Shown: positions 39,749-48,130 of the stretch, piece after piece
Layout: every line of letters begins with the position of its first letter
Numbering within the stretch: position 1 is the stretch's first letter
NCBI RefSeq assembly: GCF_036127095.1
Contig: NZ_CP108006.1
Span: 6,377,501-6,441,500, forward strand
Length of the DNA: 64,000 nucleotides
Origin: Streptomyces sp. NBC_00335
Lineage (GTDB): Bacteria; Actinomycetota; Actinomycetes; Streptomycetales; Streptomycetaceae
Direction: 5' to 3'
The notes under the pieces: generated by a model
The model's database searches: none
Told to the model about the DNA's origin: nothing
What the model saw: only the letters and a program-made list of their open reading frames with translations
Program-made: the position numbers and the translations under genes

Positions 39749-39808
39749 GACACAGCGCCCGCCACGTCCCCGACCAGGGGTGGCGGGCGTTGTGGCGTTT
39801 CGGGGTGG
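39749..39808 (+). repeat. 60-bp direct repeat, right copy
   Basis: It has two mismatches to 37809-37868 (A to G and C to T). The hairpin is retained with one G-T pair. It follows the ATPase gene and precedes the xanthine dehydrogenase gene, so it can end ATPase transcription. Confidence 0.9.
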
Positions 39809-39902
39809 GTGTGCCGAACTGCGGGGTGGGCCGTGGCGGGTTATCAAGGGGGTGAAGGCGAGCCCGGATGGTGTGGGGGTCGTCGCCCCCCACGGTTGAG
39901 GA

Positions 39903-42473
39903 GTGCGTCTCGTGGAGTTCGAGGTCAATGGCGTCCCGTGTGTGGTGGACGTGGACGATGATCCGGCTGCCGTGGAGGTGGTGCGGGAGCAGTTGGGGCT
40001 GACGGGGACCAAGCTGGTCTGCGCCGGCGGGGTCTGCGGGGCGTGCACGGTGCAGGTCGACGGCGAGCCGCGGGTGGCGTGTCTGACGCCGGCGGTGCGG
40101 CTGGCCGGGAGGCGGGTGACGACGGTGGAGGGGCTGGCCGGTCACCCGGTCGGGCGTGCCTTCGCCGGTGAGGACGCGCTCCAGTGCGGTTACTGCACGC
40201 CCGGGTTCGTGGTCGAGGCGGCCGCGTTCTTCGAGCGGTGGCGGGCCGCGCACGGGCGGAGCAGGCCGGGGCGGGAGGAGATCGCGGAGGCGCTGGCGGG
40301 GCACCTGTGCCGGTGCGGGGCGTACGAGGGGATCTTCAGTGCCGTGGCGGCGGCCTGTGCGGGGGACTACGACGGGGAGGTGCCGGCGCCGCCGCGCGCC
40401 GAGGCTCCCGAGAAGGTCGACGGGTCGGCCCGGTACACCACCGATCACCGGCCGGAGGGGCTGCTGGAGGGGGTGATCATCCGCTCGCCGCACGCGCACG
40501 CGTACGTACGGTCCCTGGAGGCGGGGGATCTGGCGCTGGTGCCGCTGCTGCCCCCCGACGGAGTGGTGCGGTACGTCGGGCAGCCCGTGGCGGCGGTCGC
40601 CGCGGCGGACCGGGCCTCGGCGCGGGCGGCCGCCGGGCGGGTCAAGGTGGAGTACGAGGTGCTGCCGGCCGCCCTCGACGTGAGCCGGGCCCGGGCCGGC
40701 GAGGGGCCGCTGGTCTACGAGGACAAGGCGTCGCGGAAGCTGGCGCCCGGGTCGGGGGAGGCTCCTCAGCTGACGCCCGCGCGCTGGCGCGGGAACCGGC
40801 GGGGACCCTCCGCCATGAGCAAGCGGCCCGCCACGGCCGTGCGCCGGATCACGGAGGCCCGTAAGAACAGCCCCGAGCGGGTGGTCGAGGGGCTGTTCAC
40901 GACCGCCGCGCAAACCCACACCCCGCTCGAACCGCACGCCTGCCTGGCCCGCTGGGACGAAGGCACCCTCCACCTGGAGGTGTCCACGCAGTCGGTCAAG
41001 CAGGTGGCCGTACTCGCCGCCGAGCGCTTCGGCGTGCCCCTCGAACGGGTGGTGGCCCGGGCCGTCCACGTCGGCGGCGGCTTCGGCTGCAAGATGGGGC
41101 TGACCTCCGACGTGATCGCCGCGGCGGAACTGGCCCGGCTGCACGGCGCCCCCGTACGGGTGGTGCTGGACCGGGACGAGGAGCTCACCGACGGCGGGTA
41201 CCGGCCCGGCACCCGGATCCGGCTGGCGATGGCCGCCGACGCCACCGGCGGGCTGAGCGCGCTGGCCATGGACGTGGACACCGACGGCGGGGTCTCGGTG
41301 GGCGGCACCGTCGCCGCGCTCGCCCGGTTCATGTACGGCAAGGCCCCGCGCCGGCTACGGGACTTCGACACCGTCACCCACCGGCCGCCGGGCGCGCCCT
41401 TCCGCGGCCCGGGCGGACCCACGATGTGCTGGGCCCTGGAACAGGCCGTCGACGAGATGGCCCACCGGCTGGGAGAGGATCCGATCGCCCTGCGGCGCCG
41501 CTGGGACGGCAACCCGAAGCGCCACGCGCTGTACGACCTGGCCTCCGCCCTCCCGGCCTGGGCGGGCACCCGCGGCGGCACCGGGCGCTTCCGCCGGGGC
41601 GTCGGCGTCGCGGCGGCCAACTGGCTGTACTTCCTCGACCCCGTCACCGAGGTCGAGCTCACCGTCGAGGACGGGATCGTCGTCGCCCGCTGCGCCGTGC
41701 AGGACATGGGCACGGGCTCGCGCACCGTACTGCGCCGCGCCGTCGCCGAAGGGCTCGGCGTACCGGAGGAGAGGGTGCGCGCCGAGGTCGGGCACAGCGA
41801 CACCGTCCACGGCCCGACTTCCGGCGGCAGCCGCACCACGCCGTCGATCGTGCCCGCCGCCGCGGACGCCGCCGCACGGCTGCGCGAGGCGCTCGGCGGC
41901 GGTGACGGCGACGTGGCCTCCCGGCTGGGCATGGCGCACGGCGTACGGGTCACCGGCCGGCGCACCCGGGACCACCGGGGCTTCGTGACCCCCCTCAACC
42001 TGACCATGGGTGGCGTGGCGATCGGCCGCGGCTTTACCGGATCGGTGCAGGTCGCCGAGGTGGAGGTGGACACCCGGCTCGGCCGGATCCGCCCGCTGCG
42101 CGTGTGGAGCGGCATCGCCGCGGGCCGCATCCACGAGGAACGGCTCGCCCGCAGCCAGTGCGAGGGCGCTGTCGTCCAGGGCGTCGGCTACGCCCTGTTC
42201 GAGGAGCGGCGCACCGACCCGGCCACGGGGCGGGTGCTGACCGACAACCTGGAGGACTACCGCATCCCCGGCATCGGGGACACCCCCGAGATCACCGTCC
42301 ACTTCCACCAGGAGGGCTTCGACCACGTCCCCGGCGGCGGAGTCGGCCTCGGGGAGATCTCCACCCTGCCCACCGCGGCCGCCCTGGCCAACGCGGTCCA
42401 CGACGCCACCGGCTGGCGCCCGTACGACATGCCCATCCGCCCCGACCGCCTCCTGGAAGGACTGGGTACGTGA
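39903..42473 (+). CDS. Xanthine dehydrogenase-family fusion: 2Fe-2S domains plus molybdopterin domain
   Basis: An 856-residue protein joining two usually separate subunits. Residues 1-155 hold the plant-type 2Fe-2S site (C40, C45, C48, C60) and the helical 2Fe-2S site (C95, C98, C136, C138 in CGYCTPG and HLCRCGAY). After PRAEAPEKVDGSARYTTD comes the molybdenum subunit, with HVGGGFGCKMG, APFRGPGGPT and GGGVGLGEIS, whose Glu should be the catalytic base. The family hydroxylates purines or oxidises aldehydes. A GTG overlap couples it to the FAD subunit. Start is GTG; the substrate is unknown. Confidence 0.9.
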   Translation: MRLVEFEVNGVPCVVDVDDDPAAVEVVREQLGLTGTKLVCAGGVCGACTVQVDGEPRVACLTPAVRLAGRRVTTVEGLAGHPVGRAFAGEDALQCGYCTPGFVVEAAAFFERWRAAHGRSRPGREEIAEALAGHLCRCGAYEGIFSAVAAACAGDYDGEVPAPPRAEAPEKVDGSARYTTDHRPEGLLEGVIIRSPHAHAYVRSLEAGDLALVPLLPPDGVVRYVGQPVAAVAAADRASARAAAGRVKVEYEVLPAALDVSRARAGEGPLVYEDKASRKLAPGSGEAPQLTPARWRGNRRGPSAMSKRPATAVRRITEARKNSPERVVEGLFTTAAQTHTPLEPHACLARWDEGTLHLEVSTQSVKQVAVLAAERFGVPLERVVARAVHVGGGFGCKMGLTSDVIAAAELARLHGAPVRVVLDRDEELTDGGYRPGTRIRLAMAADATGGLSALAMDVDTDGGVSVGGTVAALARFMYGKAPRRLRDFDTVTHRPPGAPFRGPGGPTMCWALEQAVDEMAHRLGEDPIALRRRWDGNPKRHALYDLASALPAWAGTRGGTGRFRRGVGVAAANWLYFLDPVTEVELTVEDGIVVARCAVQDMGTGSRTVLRRAVAEGLGVPEERVRAEVGHSDTVHGPTSGGSRTTPSIVPAAADAAARLREALGGGDGDVASRLGMAHGVRVTGRRTRDHRGFVTPLNLTMGGVAIGRGFTGSVQVAEVEVDTRLGRIRPLRVWSGIAAGRIHEERLARSQCEGAVVQGVGYALFEERRTDPATGRVLTDNLEDYRIPGIGDTPEITVHFHQEGFDHVPGGGVGLGEISTLPTAAALANAVHDATGWRPYDMPIRPDRLLEGLGT

Positions 42474-43429
42474 GCACCGAGCCCACCCTCACCGACCTCT
42501 CGGCCGCCGTCCTGGCGCGCGGCGGGGAGCTGCGCGCCGGCGGAACCGACACCACCGCCCGGCAGCGCTCCGGCATCGCCCCGGGCCCGTTCACCGACCT
42601 CGACGGTGCGGGCAGCCTGCGCGGCTGTACGCCACTGCCCGACGGCGGGCTGCGGATCGGCGCCCTGACCACGCTCGCCGAGCTGACCACCGACCCGCGG
42701 GTACGCTCCGGCTGGCCCGCCCTGGCGGTGTCGGCCGGGACCGCGGCGACCCCGCAGATCCGCGCCGCCGGCACGCTGGGCGGCAACCTGCTCCAGCGCA
42801 ACCGCTGCTGGTACTACCGCAATCCGCACTTCAGCTGCCTCCAGAAGGGCGGCTCCGGCTGCCCCGCACGCGAGGGCGACCACCACTTCGGTGTGGTCAG
42901 CGGCGACGGCCCGTGCGTCGCCCCGCACCCGTCGACCCTCGCGATGGCCCTGCTCACCTACGACGCCGGGGTCGAGGTCCACGGCGAATCGCCGCGCGGC
43001 GTCGCCGAGTTGTACGGGGACGGCGACCGGCTCCACCAGGCCGACCACCTGCTGGCACCGGACCGCATCCTCACCGCGGTCCTGCTGCCGCCGCCCCTGC
43101 CGGGCGAACGCGCCGCCTGCCACCGGGCGACCAGCCGGGCCCACGGCGAATGGCCCCTGGTCGAGGCCACCGCCCGGCTCGCACTGGACGGCGCCACCGT
43201 CACGCACGCCGCCGTCGCGGCGGGCGGGGTGGCACGGGTTCCGCTGCGGCTGCCGGAGGTCGAGGCCGCCCTGATCGGCCGGGAAGCCACCCCCGAAGCC
43301 CTCGCGGCGGCGGCCGCGACGGTACTGGCCCGCTGCCGCCCACTACCGCAGACCGGGTACAAGACCACCCTGTTCCGCGACACCGTCCTGGAGGTGCTGG
43401 AGCGGGCCGCCGCCCCGACCCGGTCGTAG
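42470..43429 (+). CDS. FAD-binding subunit of a molybdenum hydroxylase, with possible extra 4Fe-4S site
   Basis: A 319-residue CoxM/XdhB-type protein. RAGGTDTTARQRSG and ATPQIRAAGTLGGNLLQRNRC form the FAD site. It has an insertion carrying C113, C123, C131 and C149 (NRCWYY, FSCLQK, SGCPAR, GPCVAP). Comparable Cys insertions bind a 4Fe-4S cluster in PaoB-like and 4-hydroxybenzoyl-CoA-reductase beta subunits, so one is likely here. A CO_deh_flav_C region completes the protein. It partners the upstream fusion protein. Confidence 0.88.
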   Translation: MSTEPTLTDLSAAVLARGGELRAGGTDTTARQRSGIAPGPFTDLDGAGSLRGCTPLPDGGLRIGALTTLAELTTDPRVRSGWPALAVSAGTAATPQIRAAGTLGGNLLQRNRCWYYRNPHFSCLQKGGSGCPAREGDHHFGVVSGDGPCVAPHPSTLAMALLTYDAGVEVHGESPRGVAELYGDGDRLHQADHLLAPDRILTAVLLPPPLPGERAACHRATSRAHGEWPLVEATARLALDGATVTHAAVAAGGVARVPLRLPEVEAALIGREATPEALAAAAATVLARCRPLPQTGYKTTLFRDTVLEVLERAAAPTRS

Positions 43430-43444
43430 GGCCGAGCACCCGCC

Positions 43445-44443
43445 CTACGGCTGCCGGACCCGTGCCATGGTCCGGTAGGCGGTCGGGGTGAGGCCCGTGG
43501 AGCGGACCAGGTGGGTACGGAGGGAGTCCGCCGTGCCGAGGCCGCTCCGGGCGGCCACCTGGTCCACGGGGAGGACGGTCGTCTCCAGGATCTCGCGGGC
43601 CCGGTGCAGGCGTTGGTGCAGGAGCCACTGCAGGGGGCTGAGACCCGTCTCCGAGCGGAAGCGGCGGGTCAGGGTGCGCACGCTCAGGCCCGCGTGCCGG
43701 GCCAGGTCGGCCAGGGCGGTCGGTTCGTGCAGGCGGGCCAGGGCCCAGGCGCGGGTCGCGGCGAGGGAGGTGCCGCGGTCGGCCGGGAGCGGGGTCTCGA
43801 TGAACTGGGCCTGACCGCCCGGCCGTACGGGGGCCGCGACCACCAGGCGGGCGGTGCCGTTCGCGACGGCGGCCCCGTAGTCGCAGCGCACCATGTGCAG
43901 GCACAGGTCGATCCCCGCGGAGAGCCCCGCCGAGGTCAGCACCCCGCCGTCCTCGACGAACAGCACGCCCGGCACGAGGTCGACCGCGGGGAAGCGCTCC
44001 CTGAACTCCTGCGACATGCTCCAGAAGGTCGTGGCGCGGCGGGAGCCGAGGAGACCGGCCTGGGCCAGGACGAACGCGCCGGTGCAGATGGACGCGATGC
44101 GCCGGCCCTGCGCGGCGGCGGTCCGCAAGGCGTCCAGTACGCGCGGGTCGGCGCTGACCCGGGCGCCCGTCCCCGTCACCATCACCGTGTCGGCCCGCTC
44201 GATCGCCTCCAGGCCGTGGCGCACGACGATGTCGATGCCGATCGCCGCGGCGACGACGCCGGGGGCGGGGGTGCAGACCGTCACCTCGTAGGCCGGGTCC
44301 TCCCCGATGCGCGTCGCGCCGAAGACCACCTCCGGGATCGACAGGTCGAAGGTGGTCACCGGGGGGACCGCGATGACCGTCACGCGATGCGGGCGGTGGG
44401 CCGCAGGGGCGGAAGCGGGACCGTGTGCGGGAGGAGTCGTCAT
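43445..44443 (-). CDS. GlxA-type transcriptional regulator (DJ-1/PfpI plus AraC HTH)
   Basis: A 332-residue protein. The N-terminal DJ-1/PfpI-like domain contains ASICTGAFVLAQAGLLGSRRATT, with the Cys at the nucleophile elbow position. The C-terminal AraC HTH is ADLARHAGLSVRTLTRRFRSETGLSPLQWLLHQRL. It is convergent with the FAD-subunit gene and divergent from the reductase gene at 44555, which it may control through the 111-bp intergenic space. Confidence 0.9.
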   Translation of the reverse strand: MTTPPAHGPASAPAAHRPHRVTVIAVPPVTTFDLSIPEVVFGATRIGEDPAYEVTVCTPAPGVVAAAIGIDIVVRHGLEAIERADTVMVTGTGARVSADPRVLDALRTAAAQGRRIASICTGAFVLAQAGLLGSRRATTFWSMSQEFRERFPAVDLVPGVLFVEDGGVLTSAGLSAGIDLCLHMVRCDYGAAVANGTARLVVAAPVRPGGQAQFIETPLPADRGTSLAATRAWALARLHEPTALADLARHAGLSVRTLTRRFRSETGLSPLQWLLHQRLHRAREILETTVLPVDQVAARSGLGTADSLRTHLVRSTGLTPTAYRTMARVRQP

Positions 44444-44554
44444 GGCTCGAATCTCCGGACGGCTGGCATTCGGGCCACTACTGTACGGCGCCGCACCGGG
44501 CGAGGGTTGATCCATCGCGTGAACAACTCGCGCCCTCGACAGGGGAGTACAGCC

Positions 44555-45472
44555 ATGTCCGTGCACGTCGTCACCGGCGCCGGCCCGATCGGCACCGCCA
44601 CCGCCCGCCTGCTCGCCGCGTCCGGCGAACAGGTCCGTGTCATCACCCGCAGCGGCGGCGGGCCCGAGCATCCGCTCGTCGAGCGGGTCGCCGCCGACAT
44701 CACCGACACCGACCGCCTCACCGAACTGCTCCGCGGTGCGCGCACCCTCTACAACGCGGCCGCTCCCGCCTACCAGGACTGGCGCACCGCCTTCCCGCCG
44801 CTGGCGGCCTCCCTGCTCACCGCCGCCGGGCGGACCGGCACGGACTACGTGATGCTGGGCAACCTCTACGGGTACGGATCCGCGGCGCAGCCCCTGACCC
44901 CCGGTCTGCCCCTGCGGCCGACCTCGGACAAGGGGCGGGTGCGCGCCGCGATCTGGGAGGAGGCCCTGGCCGCCCACGAGGCCGGGCGCGTGCGCGCCGC
45001 CGAGGTCCGGGCCGGCGACTTCCTCGGCGAAGGCGCGCTCTCCCTGTTCACCTGGACGGTCGCCCCCGCCGTCCTCGCGGGCACGGAGGCGGCGCTCCCG
45101 GTCGGCCTGGACGAGGCGCACGCCTGGTCCTACGTGGGCGATGTGGCCCGCACCCTCGTCGCCGTCGGCGGCCGGGAGGACGGCTGGGGCCGCGCCTGGC
45201 ACGTGCCGTCCACCTCGGAACTGTCCATCCGGGCCTTGGCCGCCCGGCTCGCCGCAGCCGCGGGTGCGCCGGACCCGCGGCTCCGGCGGATGACGCCCGG
45301 GGAACTGGCCGAGCTGGTCGCCCGGGACGCCGTCATGGCCGAGGTCCCGGAGATGGCGTACATGTACGACGGGGCGCTGCGCCTCGACGCTTCCGAGACC
45401 GAGACCGTGCTCGGCGTACGGGCCACCGCGCTCGACCTCGTCCTCAAGGAGCTGGTGGAGAGCGGGAGCTGA
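44555..45472 (+). CDS. NAD(P)-dependent epimerase/reductase (atypical SDR)
   Basis: A 305-residue Rossmann protein. HVVTGAGPIGTATARLLAASG is the dinucleotide-binding start, and VERVAADITDTDRL the Asp-containing second segment. YNAAAPAYQDW and DYVMLGNLYGYG follow; the latter holds the YxxxN-like active-site region rather than classical YxxxK. WSYVGDVARTLVAVG is typical of extended SDRs. It has no adjacent pathway genes. AGGGGAG precedes the ATG. Confidence 0.82.
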   Translation: MSVHVVTGAGPIGTATARLLAASGEQVRVITRSGGGPEHPLVERVAADITDTDRLTELLRGARTLYNAAAPAYQDWRTAFPPLAASLLTAAGRTGTDYVMLGNLYGYGSAAQPLTPGLPLRPTSDKGRVRAAIWEEALAAHEAGRVRAAEVRAGDFLGEGALSLFTWTVAPAVLAGTEAALPVGLDEAHAWSYVGDVARTLVAVGGREDGWGRAWHVPSTSELSIRALAARLAAAAGAPDPRLRRMTPGELAELVARDAVMAEVPEMAYMYDGALRLDASETETVLGVRATALDLVLKELVESGS

Positions 45473-45499
45473 TGCCCCCGGGCGGCCCTACCCGCAAGT

Positions 45500-45516
45500 A
45501 TTGACTATTAGTCAAT
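45500..45516. promoter_or_regulatory. Perfect 17-bp palindrome ATTGACTA-T-TAGTCAAT
   Basis: Eight-base arms around one central T, strikingly AT-rich for this genome, 57 bp upstream of the small-protein GTG. This is the expected form of a winged-helix regulator operator (MarR/HxlR type), and it overlaps a TTGACT -35-like hexamer. Confidence 0.55.
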
Positions 45517-45572
45517 TCGGGCCCACGCTCGACGCGAGCCGTCGTGTCGTCTCTGGTGTGGGAGGTCGTCCC

Positions 45573-45797
45573 GTGCGTACAGATGAGGAAATGGGCCGCT
45601 TGAGCGGGGAGTTGGGGGGCGCCCGGCCCCCCGCGTCGTTCGCGGAGCTGGATGCCGGGGAGCTCGTACGGCTCGCCGAGGCGCTCAAAGCGGAGCGGGC
45701 GCGTCAGGCCGAAGGCCTGAACCAGGCCGCCGAGGAGGCGCTGGGGCTGGTCCCCGCCCTCGCACGCGGGGCCGTGCGCAAGGTGCTGTTCCGGTGA
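45573..45797 (+). CDS. Small helical protein coupled to the next gene, unrecognised
   Basis: A 74-residue protein, VRTDEEMGRLSGELGG at the start, then a predicted amphipathic helix FAELDAGELVRLAEALKAERARQAEGLNQAAEEAL and a short basic end RKVLFR. The GTG is preceded by GGGAGG with a 7-nt spacer. The GTGA at its end is also the start of the next gene, so the two products are probably made together. I do not recognise a family. Confidence 0.72.
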   Translation: MRTDEEMGRLSGELGGARPPASFAELDAGELVRLAEALKAERARQAEGLNQAAEEALGLVPALARGAVRKVLFR

Positions 45798-46879
45798 GCC
45801 GCGCCGAAGTGGAGAAGATCGCCCGGCTGGTGGGCGCGGAAGCCGGGGAGCTCGGCTTCCTGCGCGGGCTGCCGGACGAGGACGTACGGGCGTTCCGGGA
45901 GCAGGTCAGCGGCGTACTGAACGACGGCGCACCCGAGATGCTCGACCGCATCGCCGCCGCGACCAAGCTGGTGCCGGCCGGGGTGGCGGCCGCCATCTCG
46001 CAGAAGGCGCTCGGACCCCGGCTGGCCGCCGGCGTGGCCGGCCGGCTGGAGGCGGGCCGGGCCGCCGCCATCATCGAGAAGCTGCCCGTCTCCTTCACCG
46101 CCGAGGCCTGCGGACACCTGGACCCGCGGAAGATCTCCGGCATCGTCGACCGGCTCGACGAGGGGCTCGTCGTACGCATCGCCACCACCCTCGCCGAGAA
46201 CCGCGACCACCTCACCATGGGTCGGTTCGTCGGCCACATGCGGGACCAGGTGCTCCGCCGGATCCTCGACCAGGTCGACGACGCCGTCGTGCTGCGCGCC
46301 GGTTTCTACGTGGACCTGCCCGAGCGGCTGCCCCGGATCCTGGAGCTCATGGGCGACGACCGCCTCGGCGCGGTCGTACGGGCAGCTGCCGCCGAGGGGC
46401 TCTGGGAGGAAGCCCTCGGGGTCGCCGCGATGGTCGGCGGCGACCAGCGGCTGCGGATCGCCGAGCTCACCGCCCGCCTCGGCGCCGCCGAACTCGACTC
46501 GCTCGTACGGGTGACGCACGCCGAAGGCCTGTGGGAGTCGCTGCTCCCGCTCGTGGCGCTGCTCGGCGAGGAGGACCGGCTCGCGGTGGCCCGGCTGGAC
46601 TCCCTGCGGGACCCGCTCGTGCTGGCCGGGGTGGTACGGGCCGTCGTGGCGACCGCGCTGTGGGGCGCCTTCCTCCCGCTGGTCGGCGTCCTGCCCGAGG
46701 AGGCGCGCAAGGTGGTGGCCGATGCCGCCGCCGGACTGGGCGACGCGGAGCTCGACGGACTGGTGCGCGAGGTCGGCGAGCAGGACCTGTGGGAGCTGGT
46801 GCTGCCGCTCGTCGAGCTGATGGAGGAGGCGGGGAAGGAGCGGATCTTCGCCCTGCCGGCCTTCCAAGACCAGGAGTAG
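45794..46879 (+). CDS. All-helical repeat protein, unrecognised
   Basis: A 361-residue protein made of about 8-10 repeats of 30-40 residues rich in Leu, Glu and Ala (AAAIIEKLPVSFTAEACGHLDPRKI, GIVDRLDEGLVVRIATTLAEN, LVRVTHAEGLWESLLPLVALLGEEDR). These resemble the helical repeats of MgtE N-terminal domains in style only; there is no membrane region and no enzyme motif. It is translationally coupled to the small protein before it. The 17-bp palindrome upstream may regulate the pair. Confidence 0.72.
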   Translation: MSRAEVEKIARLVGAEAGELGFLRGLPDEDVRAFREQVSGVLNDGAPEMLDRIAAATKLVPAGVAAAISQKALGPRLAAGVAGRLEAGRAAAIIEKLPVSFTAEACGHLDPRKISGIVDRLDEGLVVRIATTLAENRDHLTMGRFVGHMRDQVLRRILDQVDDAVVLRAGFYVDLPERLPRILELMGDDRLGAVVRAAAAEGLWEEALGVAAMVGGDQRLRIAELTARLGAAELDSLVRVTHAEGLWESLLPLVALLGEEDRLAVARLDSLRDPLVLAGVVRAVVATALWGAFLPLVGVLPEEARKVVADAAAGLGDAELDGLVREVGEQDLWELVLPLVELMEEAGKERIFALPAFQDQE

Positions 46880-46925
46880 GGGAGGGGGAGGAAGGAGAGG
46901 GGGAAGGAAGGGGAGAAGGAGGGGG
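46878..46925 (+). repeat. 48-nt uninterrupted homopurine tract
   Basis: An unbroken G/A run in the 83-bp space between convergent genes, starting in the TAG stop of the helical-repeat gene. It may form triplex or G-rich structures and could influence termination. Confidence 0.7.
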
Positions 46926-46962
46926 CGGGAGCCGGCGTGGCCGCCCCCGTCCTCCCGCCCGG

Positions 46963-47430
46963 TCAGCGCTCGGCGGCCGGGACGAGGCCCGGGGCGAACC
47001 GGTAGGACACGGCCTCCATCAGGGGCTTGCGCTTGGTGTTCTGGAAGGCGGCGATCCGCCATGACCCGTCCGTGTCGCGGACGAGGGTGTACGTCTGGAT
47101 CTTGGTGAGCTTCTGCGGGCGCTTGCCCTTGTAGGTGTCCCCGCGGCCGTTGACCACGGCCGCGTCGGGCCCGTAGAAGCGGATGTCGAGGATCTCGTCC
47201 GCCAGCCGGGTGCCCTTGAGGAAGCCGGCGAAGAGGGCGCGGTGGCTGTCCGCGATGTCGCGGCGGCCCCGGTAGAAGGTGCCGACGTAGGTGACGTACG
47301 TGGCGTCCTCGGTGAACAGCTCGCCGTACGCCTCGGCGTCGTGGCGCTCCCAGGCGGAGACGAGCCGGTCGAGCACGGTCCGGACGGAGGCCGAGGCGGA
47401 GGCGATGGACTCGCTGGTGGGCTGCTGCAT
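46963..47430 (-). CDS. SgcJ/EcaC-family (SnoaL/DUF4440-like) protein
   Basis: A 155-residue NTF2-like protein: VLDRLVSAWERHDAEAYGELFTEDATYVTYVGTFYRGRRDI, then SHRALFAGFLKGTRL and WRIAAFQNTKRKPLM. This family contains proteins from antibiotic clusters labelled oxidoreductases, but the fold usually binds small hydrophobic ligands. It is divergent from the MarR gene, and the shared 96-bp region contains the operator array, so MarR control is likely. Confidence 0.85.
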   Translation of the reverse strand: MQQPTSESIASASASVRTVLDRLVSAWERHDAEAYGELFTEDATYVTYVGTFYRGRRDIADSHRALFAGFLKGTRLADEILDIRFYGPDAAVVNGRGDTYKGKRPQKLTKIQTYTLVRDTDGSWRIAAFQNTKRKPLMEAVSYRFAPGLVPAAER

Positions 47431-47461
47431 GACGGATCACTCCCCATTTGGCTAGACTGGC

Positions 47462-47502
47462 GCAGATACTGAGCGAACGCAGTATCTGCATGCGTGCAGA
47501 TA
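47462..47502. promoter_or_regulatory. Triple half-site operator between SgcJ-like and marR genes
   Basis: GCAGATACTG (47462-47471) pairs perfectly with CAGTATCTGC (47480-47489). The latter's TATCTGCA (47483-47490) pairs perfectly with TGCAGATA (47495-47502). Two palindromes thus share the middle half-site. Confidence 0.75.
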
Positions 47503-47526
47503 TAAAGGTAGGAGGCGATCCCGAAC

Positions 47527-48021
47527 ATGGCAACAGGCAGCGGTGGTCCGGATGCGCACACGGTCTTCCGGCACTACCTGGACGCCGTCGGCCTCCAGGG
47601 GCTGGCCAGTGCCGAGGCGGCCGGTCTGCACACCTCGGAGTGGTACGCCCTCAGCCTCATCACCCTGGAGGGGGGCCTGTCCTCCGGCGAGCTCGCCACG
47701 CGCACCGGGCTCACCACGGGCGCGACGACCCGGCTCATCGACCGCCTCGAACGGGCCGGTTACGCCCGCCGGGCCGCCGACCCCGGGGACCGGCGCCGGG
47801 TCATCGTGGAGCCCGTGGCGGACGCGCTGGACCGGGTCGAGGACGCGGTCGCACCGGCCCGCCGGCACATCGCGGCCGTGATCGGCTCCTACACCCCGGA
47901 GCAGCAGGCCCTGCTCTTCGACTACTTCGCCCGCGCCGCGCCCGCGTTCCGCGCGGCCACGGAGGAGATCCGCGGCGCCGCCGCGCCCCGCCGGAGCAAG
48001 GGCCGCCCGGCGGTGGAGTAG
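47527..48021 (+). CDS. MarR-family transcriptional regulator
   Basis: A 164-residue protein with the MarR winged helix: TSEWYALSLITLEGGLSSGELATRTGLTTGATTRLIDRLERAGYARRAADPGDRRRVIVEP. The wing Asp-Arg-Arg is intact. Helices for dimerisation flank it (HTVFRHYLDAVGLQ and AAVIGSYTPEQQALLFDYFAR). GGAGG lies 11 nt before the ATG. It is divergent from the SnoaL-like gene and almost certainly binds the overlapping palindromes between them. Confidence 0.92.
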   Translation: MATGSGGPDAHTVFRHYLDAVGLQGLASAEAAGLHTSEWYALSLITLEGGLSSGELATRTGLTTGATTRLIDRLERAGYARRAADPGDRRRVIVEPVADALDRVEDAVAPARRHIAAVIGSYTPEQQALLFDYFARAAPAFRAATEEIRGAAAPRRSKGRPAVE

Positions 48022-48130
48022 GAGAGCGAGGGGGGCGTCCGCGGTGAGGTGCGGCCGTCACGTCAACAGGTGACGCAGGGCTCTCGTGCCTCTGCGTCAA
48101 CACCCGGGCCTTCTGGTAACAGTGGGTCAC

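Noticed and set aside
37809..39808. Transposon or integron flanked by direct repeats
   Set aside because: There is no transposase or integrase and no terminal inverted repeats; the repeats are terminator hairpins, so recombination is the simpler idea.
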